Assembly: GCF_032854445.1 (NCBI RefSeq)
Contig: NC_088302.1
Coordinates: 38,508,191-38,572,190, forward strand
Reading direction: 5' to 3'
Length of the DNA stretch: 64,000 nucleotides
From: Liolophura sinensis
Lineage: Eukaryota > Mollusca > Polyplacophora > Chitonida > Chitonidae
Shown here: piece after piece, positions 1 to 10,937 of the stretch
Position numbering within the stretch: position 1 is the first letter of the stretch
Layout: each line of letters starts with the position of its first letter
Position numbers and translations under genes: made by a program
The notes under the pieces: model-generated
Seen by the model: the letters and a program-made list of their open reading frames with translations, nothing else
Database searches by the model: none
What the model was told of the DNA's origin: nothing

Positions 1-294
1 CCATTTTACCATATTTTAGTGGGTTCATATCAAACATAGGGCTATTTCTCGACATAAACTAGAGAGCACCGTGGATCGTGATCCAGGAGTCGGTAATTAC
101 TTTACAAATGTCTAGAGTTTGTGTATCCGGCCAGATGTGTATAAGACACACGTACGTTTGTGTGCGAATGTAACTTATACAACGTGTGAGACATTCACAC
201 TAAACCTCTTAGTACAGCCTTTAGCTGAAAAAATTAACATGTTGATGAATTTCCACCGACAGCTTTAAGTCAATTTCGTATGCAGATTACATAC

Positions 295-591
295 CCGGTA
301 ACATCTGTTGGTGGCAGATACATTTTCTTCAAGTGGTTGGCACTTCTTGTTAGCAGGATATCTTACACAATGACCGATCAAGCGTTCAGGTAGATCGTTT
401 ACGTCAAGGTTAATTTCATTGGGCGATTCCTGCAGTCGACATCCATTCTTTACGTATTCATTTAAGACAGGTTTAACGAATTTATGGAAGAACATTCCAT
501 GTACACCGTGGGTGTACATGTATATTGACATGACACAGAAAACCATCAAGACTGTATTACAGCCAGAGTGATTTAGTGAAACGCTTTCCAT
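295..591 (-). CDS. Possible exon of a small cysteine-rich secreted or membrane protein
   Basis: Not recognised. An open frame on the minus strand begins with ATG at 591 and runs to a stop at 265. After a hydrophobic stretch near residues 11-30, which could be a signal peptide or anchor, it carries five cysteines in a hydrophilic tail. Two features suggest an exon rather than chance. An AG lies just before the ATG (tctag), and a strong donor (CGG then GTATGT) falls inside the frame at 295/294, so the coding part may stop at 295 and continue left of the window. No family could be assigned. The alternative is a chance open frame of about 100 codons. Existence of a real exon is inference. Confidence 0.3.
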
Positions 592-2942
592 GCTAGATTG
601 TACTGCTGGTGTATTATAGACACATGCAGCGAGAGGACCAGTTATGTACGTGTAACCTTTCCTGGGGGCGAGGCAACAGGTTAGCTATCACCAACCTTAC
701 GGGATGCTAGGTCGTAGGCAAATAACGGACCCAAGCAGTTATAGCCCCAGCGAGGACCTCTGAGAAAGCATTTAATTACCCAGCTGTGGGTGTCTACTCA
801 GTCCATGACGTAACTAAGATTTGTGTTTTCAAAACATTGGAAACACTGCATTCAAAGACAGTCTGAAAGGTACATGTAAGAACATTTAACTGCTACTTAA
901 TCTGCTATTTATACTCTAGAGGTATGCAAAATATGAAAAGCCTACTACCTCTACTTTTATAACCAAACATCATTTAACTGTTATGACACCACACTTACTC
1001 ATTTGATTTTACTGCAAATCCTCAATAACTTTTTAAATATCATTCCACCTGCAAGATTATAACCATGATGACAAAGTACAACTTAATATGAACACAGTCA
1101 TATGCAATATCCCTACCTAATATCAATCACTAATGATGAATTTCTTCCCCAAAGTCTTAAACCCTAACACATCAGCGTTGCCAAAAAGGCAGGAAGCCAA
1201 ATTCTAACTACAGCCTTACTACATACGGATTAATATTAACTCTGCTCTCTAATGTTCATTTTGAAAGAGCAGCTCCAAACATACTGTTATCTTTCTAAAT
1301 AACTCACATACGAAGCCAGTAGCTGTCTCAGTAATAGTGCCAACTTGCGACCTGGACAATACTGAATAGTACTCTAAGCTCAGTCGAATTGACACTTGAT
1401 TTTTTTTTGTCTGCTCCAACCCAGAGCGTAAATTGGTTAGACGTCAGACATATCGATGTGAGGTTTTATCTGAAACTTGGTGCGTGCAATATTGATTAAA
1501 GTCAATACAGTTTTGTAAAGTGCGCAAATTCATAACACTGTTTAGTTTTCTCTTTGCAGTGGTATACCGTAATATGTATCTCGCCATAACTCGTACAACA
1601 GCTGCTACGTGCAATTGGTTCAGCCAGGATGAAACGGAACCAGCATGTGGAAAATACATTTACCCATACCCATGTCTCCTAACCGACACATGATGAGTCA
1701 GAAATATAAACAAATATGCCTCTCACAAACACAAACACAAGATAAGGTGAAATTAAAATCCAGTTTAACACCATTATTATTGCTCGGACGAAATTGCATA
1801 TATTAGAATAGAGTGGAACTATCATCTATAGGCAAAACAACATATGAAACTGACAACCCGTATGAATTGCATGATATATAAGATGGTCATTTGTTGCTTT
1901 CAGGTCATGGATATACAGGTACCGTAATAACAAAAGGTGTATTTAAAAAAATTAAACATTAACATCTGCTGGCAGTTTGGTTTATCCTGTAGATGAACAA
2001 CTGATTACTGCGAATTGTTTAGTTCCACAAGCAAGTTGCTGTAAAGTGACAAGAGTGCCTTGTGTATTTTCTCATCCACAGTGCTGTAAAGGTACAAGTA
2101 CCAATCAATTCTATATCCGAACATGTTGAGAAATTTCAGATAAAACTGGTGCACGTAGTTCGATGAATAGTCAATACTATAAACCTAATGATAACAAGGT
2201 ACTTTGTGATATCATGTTTGTAGAGCTAATCCATTTGTGTTTGTACGGTTTTTACAGTATTTTTGTGGGCTGTAAAATACAACAAAATATTGTGTATATA
2301 CAGAGGCACTTTCACAGTGTAATTACTGAGCAGCGAACAGCCTTTGAGGGTTTAAATCTATTGGGTGTCCTCCAAATTTTTGTTTAAACCTTAAACGCCT
2401 AATAACAATGACTCAAAAATCCTTTTTCCCGTTAGAAATTGAGTGAGTATACTTGAGAGAAGTTCTGCTTTTGCGTCTCTGTTTCAAACGTATGATGGTA
2501 GTGTATTAGTATAACTAGTATGGCTCTGTGTTACGAAGGTTTATCTTGCAAACCCATTTGTAAATGCAAAGGACAATAACCAGGCGAGTACAAGTAGAGC
2601 TCAGCAAGTATACAAAACTTGGCTTTAGCACACGTGTACCTGAATACTTATATATAACAGTGTACATGCATGGTGAAACAATCACTCCTGTAAATACAAT
2701 ATACTGTTAGTAATGTACCCATATATCTGTTACAAGGTACTAGGCATTTCCTTGAACTAATGTGGCGACCTTTGATCTAATCAGCATTATTATCAACATC
2801 GTACTGTAATACGATATATATTTGCACGACTGGCACACAATAACATCAGCAATGTAGGGGAGACATATTTAAATGCACTAATTTAACACTGGTTAAAAGG
2901 AGCAAACGAGAAGTAGTAGACAAGCTGAAGTAATATCACATA
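592..2942. other. Intergenic, no gene seen
   Basis: AT-rich sequence with only short open frames of 60-75 codons that lack recognisable motifs or splice context. No repeat family from elsewhere in the window was recognised here. Confidence 0.5.
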
Positions 2943-3095
2943 CACAGATATAGAAGTGATATCACTTATCTCAATACACAGGCATAAAGGCAATATCACT
3001 AGTCTCAAAACACAGATATAGAAGTAATATCACTAGTCTCAATACACAGATATAGAAGTAATATCACTAGTCTCAATATACAGATATATACATAT
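2943..3095. repeat. 34-bp minisatellite, about 4.5 units
   Basis: Units begin at 2943, 2977, 3011 and 3045, with a partial unit from about 3079. Each carries cacagatatagaagtaatat followed by cactagtctcaata. The first two units are more diverged than the next two. It lies just left of a SINE. Confidence 0.85.
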
Positions 3096-3131
3096 ATATG
3101 CGTTGTGTCAAACATCACCTTAGCCATGACT

Positions 3132-3394
3132 ATTTATTTATTTATTTATTTGATTGATGTCTTCCGCCGTTCTCAAGAATATTTCACTTATACGATGGCG
3201 ACCAGCTTTATGGTGGGAGGAAACTGGGCAGAGCCCGGGGGAAACCCATGACAATCTGCAGGTTGCTGGAAGACCTTCCCACGTATGGCCGAAGAAGACG
3301 CCAGCATGAGATGGACTTGAACTCGCAGTGACCGCATTGGTGAGAGACTCCTGGGTCATTACACTGCGCTAGCGCGCTAACCAACTGAGCCACA
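3132..3394 (-). mobile_element. tRNA-derived SINE, main family (SINE-A), near full length
   Basis: Read on the minus strand it has the tRNA-like head (ggttagcgcgctagcgc is the A-box region, gagttcaagtcc the B-box region), a body with the gggtttcccccgggctctgc type sequence, the shared 3' end and an (AAAT)n tail, which appears as (TTTA)n at 3132. Flanks tagccatgact (3121-3131) and tagccatcact (3395-3405) form a probable 11-bp target duplication with one mismatch. Short open frames across it are artefacts. Confidence 0.9.
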
Positions 3395-3830
3395 TAGCCA
3401 TCACTGTACCACAACACTACTTCATGCATTGCATATATGAACCCTGTATGTCTTAAAAACCTGTTCTTAATCCAATCTGAACTATTAGCTGGAACTGAAT
3501 GTCAAAACACAGATCAGTGTCACTCTGTGACTCTCTAAACATCCCAACACAGAAACAACCCTGAAGAACAATTACCTATCCCTCATACTACACGTAGCAA
3601 TCAGTAAATCTTGATCCTAACAAATCCTACATGTCGATATAATCGTTTATCCGATTATCCCATGAGATCAGAACATACACGTAATTATTATATCATCATA
3701 ATTTGCTATAAGATAGTTATTCACTGATTCACATAATCTGTCATAACCTAAACCTAAAATGTACATCATTACATGTTGACACAATAGCAGTGAACCACCT
3801 TGTTCATCAAAAATCAGCTGCTCGCTAGTC

Positions 3831-3876
3831 ACAATTGCGCCAAGGTTGATTTCACAATCAATCTTGGCGCAATTGT
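3831..3876. other. Long near-perfect hairpin, 21-bp stem, 4-nt loop
   Basis: The left arm 3831-3851 (core caattgcgccaaggttgatt) pairs with 3856-3876 (core aatcaatcttggcgcaattg). The one non-Watson-Crick position is a possible G.U pair, and the loop is tcac. It could be a foldback-element remnant or a small-RNA precursor; the stem is shorter than most animal microRNA precursors and has no bulges. No other copy was noticed in the window. Confidence 0.8.
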
Positions 3877-4410
3877 TCAAGCGCACTGGAGCGACAGCGA
3901 AGATTTACATCGAAATTCTACATCAAAACTAATGCCAACACCAAATTTCTCGGCTTAATCTAGTTAAGTGAATAACTTATGACCAAGATTACACATACCT
4001 TCGAAGATGACAATGCCTACTTACACCGAAGAGGTCAGTTTGCCCCACAACACAATCTTGCATTCAGAATTAATAAATGACAGTCCATTCTCTCGCTCAA
4101 GATCTCTATCAAAGGAGATAATCATTACAATCTATGAACAAAGCACCAGAACAAGTATTGCTAGCTCACATCTGTGAAGCATCATTTTATTTAAATAGCA
4201 GGCATAATCGGTCGAAAATTACCATCTGGTTTATGCTTGAAAAAGAAGTTCAGTGTATTCCTGTGTTAGCGGGAGTAAAAGAGATATACCAATAATCTAA
4301 CTATTTAAAATGATACGCCCTAAGTAGTGTCTACCCTACATGTAAATGTACTTAAATCGCTCAGGAATTGCTTATTTATTTCCACTTGGACTCAAGTAAG
4401 AGCAAAACAT
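3877..4410. other. Intergenic, nothing recognised
   Basis: No coding, RNA or repeat signal recognised by eye. Confidence 0.5.
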
Positions 4411-4760
4411 TGAAGTCACGTCTGAGGAAAGTGAAGCCCTGTATGAGGTAAGTGAAGCCGCGTCAGAGAAAAGAGAAGCTCTGTCTGAGGTAAGTGAAGT
4501 TACGTCTGATGTAAGTGAAACCACGTCAGAGGTCAATAAAGCCACGCCAGAGGTAAGTGAAGCAACGTCAGAGGTAAGTGAAGCAACGTACGTGCATGTA
4601 AGTGAAGCCTTGTCCGGCTAAGTGAAGCTTCGTCTGAGTTAAATGAACCTCTGTCTGAGGTAAATGAAGCCACGTCGGAGGTAAGTAAAGCTCTGTTTGA
4701 GGTAAGTGAAGCTACTTCTGAATTATGTGAAGCGACGTCTGAGGTAAGTGGTCTCGTGGA
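4411..4760 (+). repeat. 21-bp minisatellite with repeated splice-donor consensus
   Basis: Imperfect units of about 21 bp of the form gaggtaagtgaagccacgtct. Because the period is 7 codons, one frame stays open from about 4400 to a TAA near 4618 and would read a repeated seven-residue motif (EVSEATS). It has no ATG and no further support for coding. Many units contain GAG followed by GTAAGT, the consensus metazoan 5' splice site. Units become more diverged toward 4760. Confidence 0.85.
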
Positions 4761-4789
4761 AAGGAAGTGAAGAGCTACGTCTCAGATAA

Positions 4790-5858
4790 ATTATTAGTGT
4801 CCAGATTCATTATTTATTCATAATTAGCTACCCCTGTATATACTGTTTAACTGAGTGCAAAACATATATTGAAAAAGGGTACATTACTCTGAGTGACATG
4901 GCACTTAAAATCACTAGATAATGAGGCTGGGTTTATGCATTTTTCCCACCAACACTCGATAGTCCCCGCCGAATTACGTCATACAAGTCCAACCTTCACG
5001 AGCTGTCAGAGATTCGCCATTTAGTTTTGTGGTAAAAAAAGGTACAGTAGTGATAATAAACATATCGAATTTTCCACGATATGGTTTGCTGTTCTACAAA
5101 GGTTTATACAAACATGTCGTTGAAGAACCGTGCAAACTTTACTCATAAAATACTATTAACTGAACTGAAAACTGATAGATAGTAATCCTCTGTACACTGT
5201 AACGCAGACGTCTACATCGTACATGCAGTTATATTGTGCACGACTTTATCCGGAATAACATGTACCCACAGTTGTCATTTGAATTTTGAATCTTTCAAGG
5301 AATAGAATGATATTTATTGTGAAGCTGACAGAGGGAAAGAATATTAAATCAATATTATATGTTAATATAAACACATGTAATGTACAGTGTAATGCAGGGT
5401 GAAACTATATCTTACCAGTGCGTACATTACCAGTGTAGGTGGAAATGCTTGGACAAGGATCAAATTCAACTTGAGAGAGGCAGGTCTAACTACATTATCA
5501 AACACAAATCATTGTATGCTATATCCTTCTGTTATACCTGAATTAATTCGTAATTTCTTTTGGAGCGTTTGTCAATAAATGATCGCTTTCACTGACCTAG
5601 AAATGAGGATTGCGGCATAAAATCTAGGAAAGGGTAATATATTTCCTATGAAATAGCATTCAATATCCATTAGGACAAAGCGTCCAAGATGTTATCCGGA
5701 AGTTTTAAGAGGCAATGGCTCAGCGATGGATGAGTGCTTTTATGGTTGATCTGTCTTTGTGTGTACAGCGGTTAGAGTCAGCATGTCCAGGATCAAACAT
5801 GATCAGCTGGTCTGTACAGATGGACAGTTAACTCGGAGCCGATCTCCCCAAAATAGAT
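4790..5858. other. Intergenic, nothing recognised
   Basis: AT-rich sequence without gene or repeat signal that I could support. Confidence 0.5.
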
Positions 5859-6095
5859 ACCTCGCGGCTCAAATGGTTAACGTGCTTGCTCGCTACGACC
5901 AATTAGATCGAGGCCTGGAATATAGCTGTAGTTGTTCAGCTGCGCCTTGAAGGTAGGAGGTTTGTCACTTACTATGCGCATGCCGGTTATTTACAACGGG
6001 CATTCCGGTTCTCTCTACCCATAAGACGGACCTCCGCTAAATAAATGACGAATTCTTGAAGACGGAGTAAAACACCAATCAGTCAATCAATAAAT
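5859..6095 (+). mobile_element. Second tRNA-derived SINE type (SINE-B)
   Basis: It starts with a tRNA-like head (cggctcaaatggttaacgtg, then gatcgaggcctgg) that differs from SINE-A. It ends in a 3' segment resembling that of SINE-A (cttgaagacggagtaaaaca, then ccaatcagtcaatcaataaa). A shared tail under different heads is expected if both families are mobilised by the same LINE; that link is inference. Confidence 0.65.
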
Positions 6096-6241
6096 CTACT
6101 GAACACAAATGAATGAAAATTGTACAGCTGTTTTCTAATTATTGGCATACGACTACATATTTTTTTAAGTAGATTCGATGTTTACAATACGTCAGACCAT
6201 CATTCCGTTTCTGTCAGTAATTCTGACCCACTCTTTTACCG

Positions 6242-6490
6242 TACACTCAAAAAAGTAATCTCTTACTTTTAACAGAAAGGCTGTTATGTGAATGATGCTA
6301 GAATGTATTTTGTTATTATAACACAGTATTCTGTCCTATTCAGCATAATATCCTGTTAGTCTTACAGAATCTTTATGATTAATTAATAGAATATTTCTGT
6401 TATATTTAACAGAAAAAAAAACTGCCACAATAACAGTATGCTTCCTAGCATCACTCAGACAACAATTTTAACATTAATTTTTTGAGTGTA
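6242..6490. mobile_element. MITE-like foldback element, about 249 bp
   Basis: The left end tacactcaaaaaagtaa is matched inverted by the right end, whose last bases are ttttttgagtgta. A second inverted pair lies inside (gaatgatgctagaa near 6291 against ttcctagcatcactc near 6450), so much of the element can fold on itself. No coding capacity. The target duplication is not clear; TA is part of the terminal repeat on both sides. Confidence 0.75.
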
Positions 6491-6604
6491 AGCATCGCGA
6501 AATGCCCGTAACTGGTTGTTTATACAATCCATTTTGTTGCAGCAGCATCCAGCCAAAATAATCATTCAACTTCAAAGTGTATGTACACTATTGTCAATCT
6601 CGTG

Positions 6605-6669
6605 AAGATTTCTTCCAAACACGGTTACGAGCCTGCGACCTTAATGGTCAGATTCTAATCGGCTGAGAC
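6605..6669 (-). repeat. tRNA-like relic, probably a SINE head
   Basis: On the minus strand ctcagccgattagaatctg resembles an A-box region, and gcaggctcgtaacc about 30 nt later resembles a B box. The sequence does not fold into a convincing full tRNA, and no SINE body was recognised next to it. Confidence 0.3.
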
Positions 6670-9540
6670 AAAACAAACGCTTTTATACTTACAGATGCCA
6701 GTAATGGCATCAAAAATTCTTCGAAGTAAACCAAACCTTTACAATGAAGCAGGGCTATAATATGTTACATTTAAAAGTATTAATGATGTGTAATAGGCTG
6801 CAGCTAAAAATCATTCAACACATTTCGTTAAAAGTTTAACCTGCCACGCCTTCAACTGAAAAGACTAAAACTTTATACAAACGTACACCATTGTTCTGAG
6901 TTGAGCACTACATCGCTTTTTGTCATTATGTGAATGTGTTTGCTGTTGCATGTATGAGGGGGGGGGGGGCACAAGGCATTGAATGTAAATGGCTAACATG
7001 CCTTTGTATTTACCGGCTTTAGAATCTGTGATTACTGGACATCAACTCTTGTGTTGAGTTGGCTGTGTGTTGACTTGCATATCAAACAGCTGGGCTACAT
7101 GGGAAACACAGTCCAATCCATTCACCGACAAGAATAGAGACGAGAGTTTCTGCTTATGTCTATACCGGTTCAACGAGTTTGAATGGAAGTATTATCGATC
7201 GATCACCAAGGACAGCCATATGTAAAAGCAAATGTCCAAGTTAGAGAAGAACAATACTTTATGAGGCATATCGGCGGAAAACCTGTCCCTTGTAATAGTA
7301 CCTTTACATATGACCACAGGTGAGGCCAATTACCATTCTTCAGTCAGCAGCTGACTTTGTGCGCGTTTATGTGAACCTTGTTTGTTTGCAATTTGACGTG
7401 GTTGACGACCATGTGTCAGCTGCCTAATGTGGTGTTTTTAACCATTGTGGAGCTTATGGAATTGTCGAAGGCCCTTTGCAACCGAACAGTTGTTTTTTTA
7501 TATACATACCCTTTAAATGACCATTGAAGTGGCGTATTCAAATACATTTCGCATGCACGTGCTGTTTAATGGAGTCAGGAGGATTTTGGGATAGCGTCCA
7601 AGTGATGTGGTGTTTCCTGGCTCTTTTCGATATCTTTTGCTCATAAAAGTGATTAGCCTCACACGAACGAAATGTTCTTTTAGGCCCGTTTAAGAAATCA
7701 AATTTATAAATCTAGGGTCGATTCCACAAAGCCATTCTGACTAAAGTTGAATTTAATATCTCCCACAAAACTTGGAAGTGGAATCCTCGACGCTTTTATG
7801 GTGATGGTCAACATTTCTTGTCCCCAAATTCGAACTATAAAATTGCATTTCAAATTCTAAGTGCAAAAGGACTTGATTGAGTCAGCCCTAGATATGCCAA
7901 TAGGAAGGTTTCATAAGGCAGTAGGAACATTCCCAAACAGGTATAACTACCACATGCCAATACGGATGTCTGTTGTAGGCTTATATGAAAACGGTTTACC
8001 GCGAATTATCTCATTCCAAGAACGAGTTTTCCTTTGAGGGCATTAGAAGCTTTCTAGAAAACAGTTGATTTTCAGATAATACGATGTCGTCAACGGCTGG
8101 GTGTTCACTAACGCAAAGTTCTAGACCAAAAACAGCTTTTTTACGCCTTTCGGATTCTGGGCAGTTTAATCTTGTATGCAGAACCTTTGAACGATTAAAG
8201 ATTAATGGTAACTCTTATCGATTCTGAAGAATAGCATCGGTTTAAAATTCGAATAATGTAGAATGTAGTTTCTCTTTACCGGTTCTGGCGCTAAAACGAT
8301 GTTGTTTTCTATCCATTTAAGTTTCTCTTTTATCATTTATCGCACGCTGAAAGCTCAGTCTTCCTGATGTGAGATGGTATGTCAAGTCAGCTTTTTCTTT
8401 GCTTTTTAATAGACGTCTGGGACTTGGGTTAAAGGTTGCCGGCAAATCCTGGTCCCCGATGCACAATTCAACGGACAGGTTTTATTTGGGCTATTTCTGA
8501 CTGGCAGAGGCCAATACGCAACGCAATTTGCGCTCGTCAAGAACAAATGATTATCCTATTGTTCTACTCCCCGGGCGCAGCTTTATTTCCATCTGTGTCA
8601 CGTCACGTTAGATGTAGATGGCTTACAAATTTTAGCAGGATCACTCTCATAACTATTGGCTTCTCTGGACCAATAATAATTACTGGAGAAATCTCTGGTA
8701 AAACAGATATGTCTGTACTGATAAATTTCCCCCGCTCGATTCGTGTTAGTCTTTGCGTCCGCCCGGAGACTTCCATGAGTGCTGCCATGTATGCCAGTGT
8801 TCATTTTTCGAACGGAAGTAATAAAAACGAATTCCAGTGCAATTAAATAACTCGACTCCGTGCTGACCTCTTCAACACAACCAGTATCTAGCTAGTTAAG
8901 GCCCGGTAATCTCAGTTTATTCAAATGGAAATTAGAATGTAAAGAGGAGGCAACGTTTATCATCCAAACTACTTGAAGAGAGGCTAAAAGATATAAAGGG
9001 AAAAAACTGCCACACAGGTTAATGATTTGTCTATAATGACCACGGTCATTTAGCTTTCTTTGAAAAATTTTGCACAGTTCTTTTGACGCCTTCAAAAAGT
9101 AACAAACAACTGATCACCTGAAGTCCGGTTACTCCAGAATTTTATTAGTGGGTTTTGTCCATCAATCTCTTCGTACCTTGCTTAGCTACAACATAAGAGA
9201 CAACATTAGGTAATCAATACGCCAGTCACAGATGGGAGCAGACAAAGCCGATTGTATGCCCAAACTGACGGCACTATTTTTTTTTGAAATTTCGGTTATT
9301 TTTAGACAGAGGAAGAACTGAATAGAAGATTTAATTTAAGACCGAACATAAATGAATGTTGCTTCATACGCGCTTGCGCATTCGGGATGAAAGCAAGGGC
9401 AGTCCCCATCTCTGTTCTCGTTAAAGTTTCGTTAATATACACGTTTAAAATCCGCATCGAACTATCTAATGAACTAACAAAAAAGAGAAGTACTAATTTG
9501 TTTGAGAATTTAACCTCGTTCTCTTAAAACTAAACTAACC
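6670..9540. other. Intergenic, no supported gene
   Basis: It contains a 12-base G run at 6958-6969. An open frame at 8436-8846 (136 codons) overlaps open frames on the other strand and shows no domain, signal or splice context, so it is not called. No repeat from elsewhere in the window was recognised. Confidence 0.5.
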
Positions 9541-9668
9541 TGAGGATGTTCGTGTGTTCCCCCCAAAGCTCTGCCCGGTTTCCTCCCACCATACTGCTGG
9601 GCACCGTCGTGTAAGTGAAATATTCTTGAATATGGCGTAAAACGCCAATCTAATAAATAAATAAATAA
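9541..9668 (+). mobile_element. SINE-A, 5'-truncated copy
   Basis: Only the 3' half is present: the ctctgcccggtttcctccca region, then gtgaaatattcttgaatatg, gcgtaaaacgccaatc and an AAAT tail. The tRNA head is absent, as expected from incomplete reverse transcription. Confidence 0.85.
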
Positions 9669-9837
9669 AACTAAACTTTGAAATATAATTTAAGTTGAAT
9701 CCAACATTTTGCAGTTGGGAAAGAAAGAGCATTTATTATCTTAAGCTTTCTAAAGAGGAATGTAACACTTTACAAAATGATTAGAAGATCTTGTAATTTA
9801 ATCTAGACTTCAAAACAGACATTCGTATAGCAGCCGC

Positions 9838-10015
9838 TACCCAAAATGAACGTTCCAGGTCAATAATCCCAAGGCCAATTCCTCACACAGCCTTCAAGGC
9901 AAACCATCAAAGAATGAAGAAAGTATATAAAGTGTAATATTAAGATGGACTCGAGTAAGTAAAGCAGTGAACAATTTTTAGTGATGTTGTAAAGAGGCAA
10001 AGAATGGCTCGGCAT
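9838..10015 (+). repeat. Dispersed repeat related to 43500-43665
   Basis: Shared stretches in the same order include ggtcaataatcccaaggcca, aaagcagtgaaca and tgatgttg. No coding content. It is one of several moderately diverged repeats that link the left end of the window with the repeat field at 37-63 kb. Confidence 0.6.
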
Positions 10016-10099
10016 TGTCTGCGTCGAATCACAACAGAATTGTTTGACAGTTTACAATATTGACAGTATAATGACGCATGTCTCTTTTTACCGATTACC

Positions 10100-10289
10100 T
10101 GCCGTAAGGCATGTAACCTTACACCGATCGTCTGCTTGGAAAGTACACGCCGAGCAACTTAAAACTTATCCCCTTATACCACGTATGTCGATAATGCATC
10201 CTTCGAGCATGTCTCCTTATACTAAGTCTGTCCAAAATGCACCCGCCCAGCAGCCTTACGTATGCCACTTTATACCAGTGAATGTCGAG
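10100..10289. repeat. Degenerate minisatellite, left part
   Basis: Diverged units of roughly 50-60 bp with recurring elements such as cccttataccacgtatgtcg and tctgtccaaaatgcacccgc. The same unit type resumes at 10640 after a SINE, so this is the left half of one interrupted array. Confidence 0.6.
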
Positions 10290-10639
10290 TGAGTGCTTGG
10301 GGTTAAACGTCGTACTTAACAATTTTTCTGTCATATGACGACAAAGGAATCCTTAGAATGCATGTAATGTGGCTCCTTGTTGCAGGACTGATTTCCACCG
10401 CTCTTTTATTTAGTGTTGCTTAACTGAGACGACTTAACGAAGGCAAGTAAGTCGCTCCGCGCGAGCCATTATACTGATACGGCTCAACCAGTCGTTGCAC
10501 TATCCCCTTCATGCTAAACGCCAAGCGAGGAAGTGACAACTTCCTCTTTTAAAGACTTAGGTGTGACTCGACCCAGGATTCACCCTGGATCTACTGCTTC
10601 CGAAGAGACGCTCGAACAATTGTGCTATCGGGGCCGGTC
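10290..10639 (-). mobile_element. tRNA-derived SINE of a third type (SINE-C), inside a minisatellite
   Basis: On the minus strand the head reads ggccccgatagcac then gaaccctg-type B-box sequence, in reverse at 10560-10635 on the plus strand. The body ends at gtgagtgcttggggttaaac (plus strand, 10289 onward). Flanks ccagtgaatgtcgag (10275-10289) and ccagtgtatgtcgag (10640-10654) match in 14 of 15 positions, either a target duplication or equivalent positions in neighbouring minisatellite units. Partial copies lie at 14396-14700, 26064-26103 and 27019-27265. Confidence 0.75.
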
Positions 10640-10937
10640 CCAGTGTATGTCGAGAAAGAGGCTCCCAGCAGCACTAGACATGCTCCCTCATACCGAGCGT
10701 ATGTCAAGAAAGTACCCGGTACCCGCCGAGATGCACCACGTATGTTCTCTTGTACCAAGTGCCTGTCCAGAAAGTACCCTGCGAGCTGCATTATCCATGT
10801 CCCCTTAAGCCTAGTGTCTGTTGAGAAAGTATCCGCACTAGACATTTTCCCTTACACCGAGTGTCTGTGTGGAAAGTACCCGCCAAGCAACACTGAACAT
10901 GTCCCCTTACGCCTAGTGTCTGTCAAGAAAGTACCCT
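10640..10937. repeat. Minisatellite, right part, units of about 47-62 bp
   Basis: About five variable-length units, each with a (g)tgtctgtc-aagaaagtaccc core followed by a catgtccccttacgc-like segment; the last full core is tgtctgtcaagaaagtaccc near 10918. Open frames on both strands are produced by the repetition. Confidence 0.75.

Noticed and set aside
8436-8846. 136-codon open frame
   Set aside because: No motif, no signal, no splice context, and overlapping open frames on the other strand.
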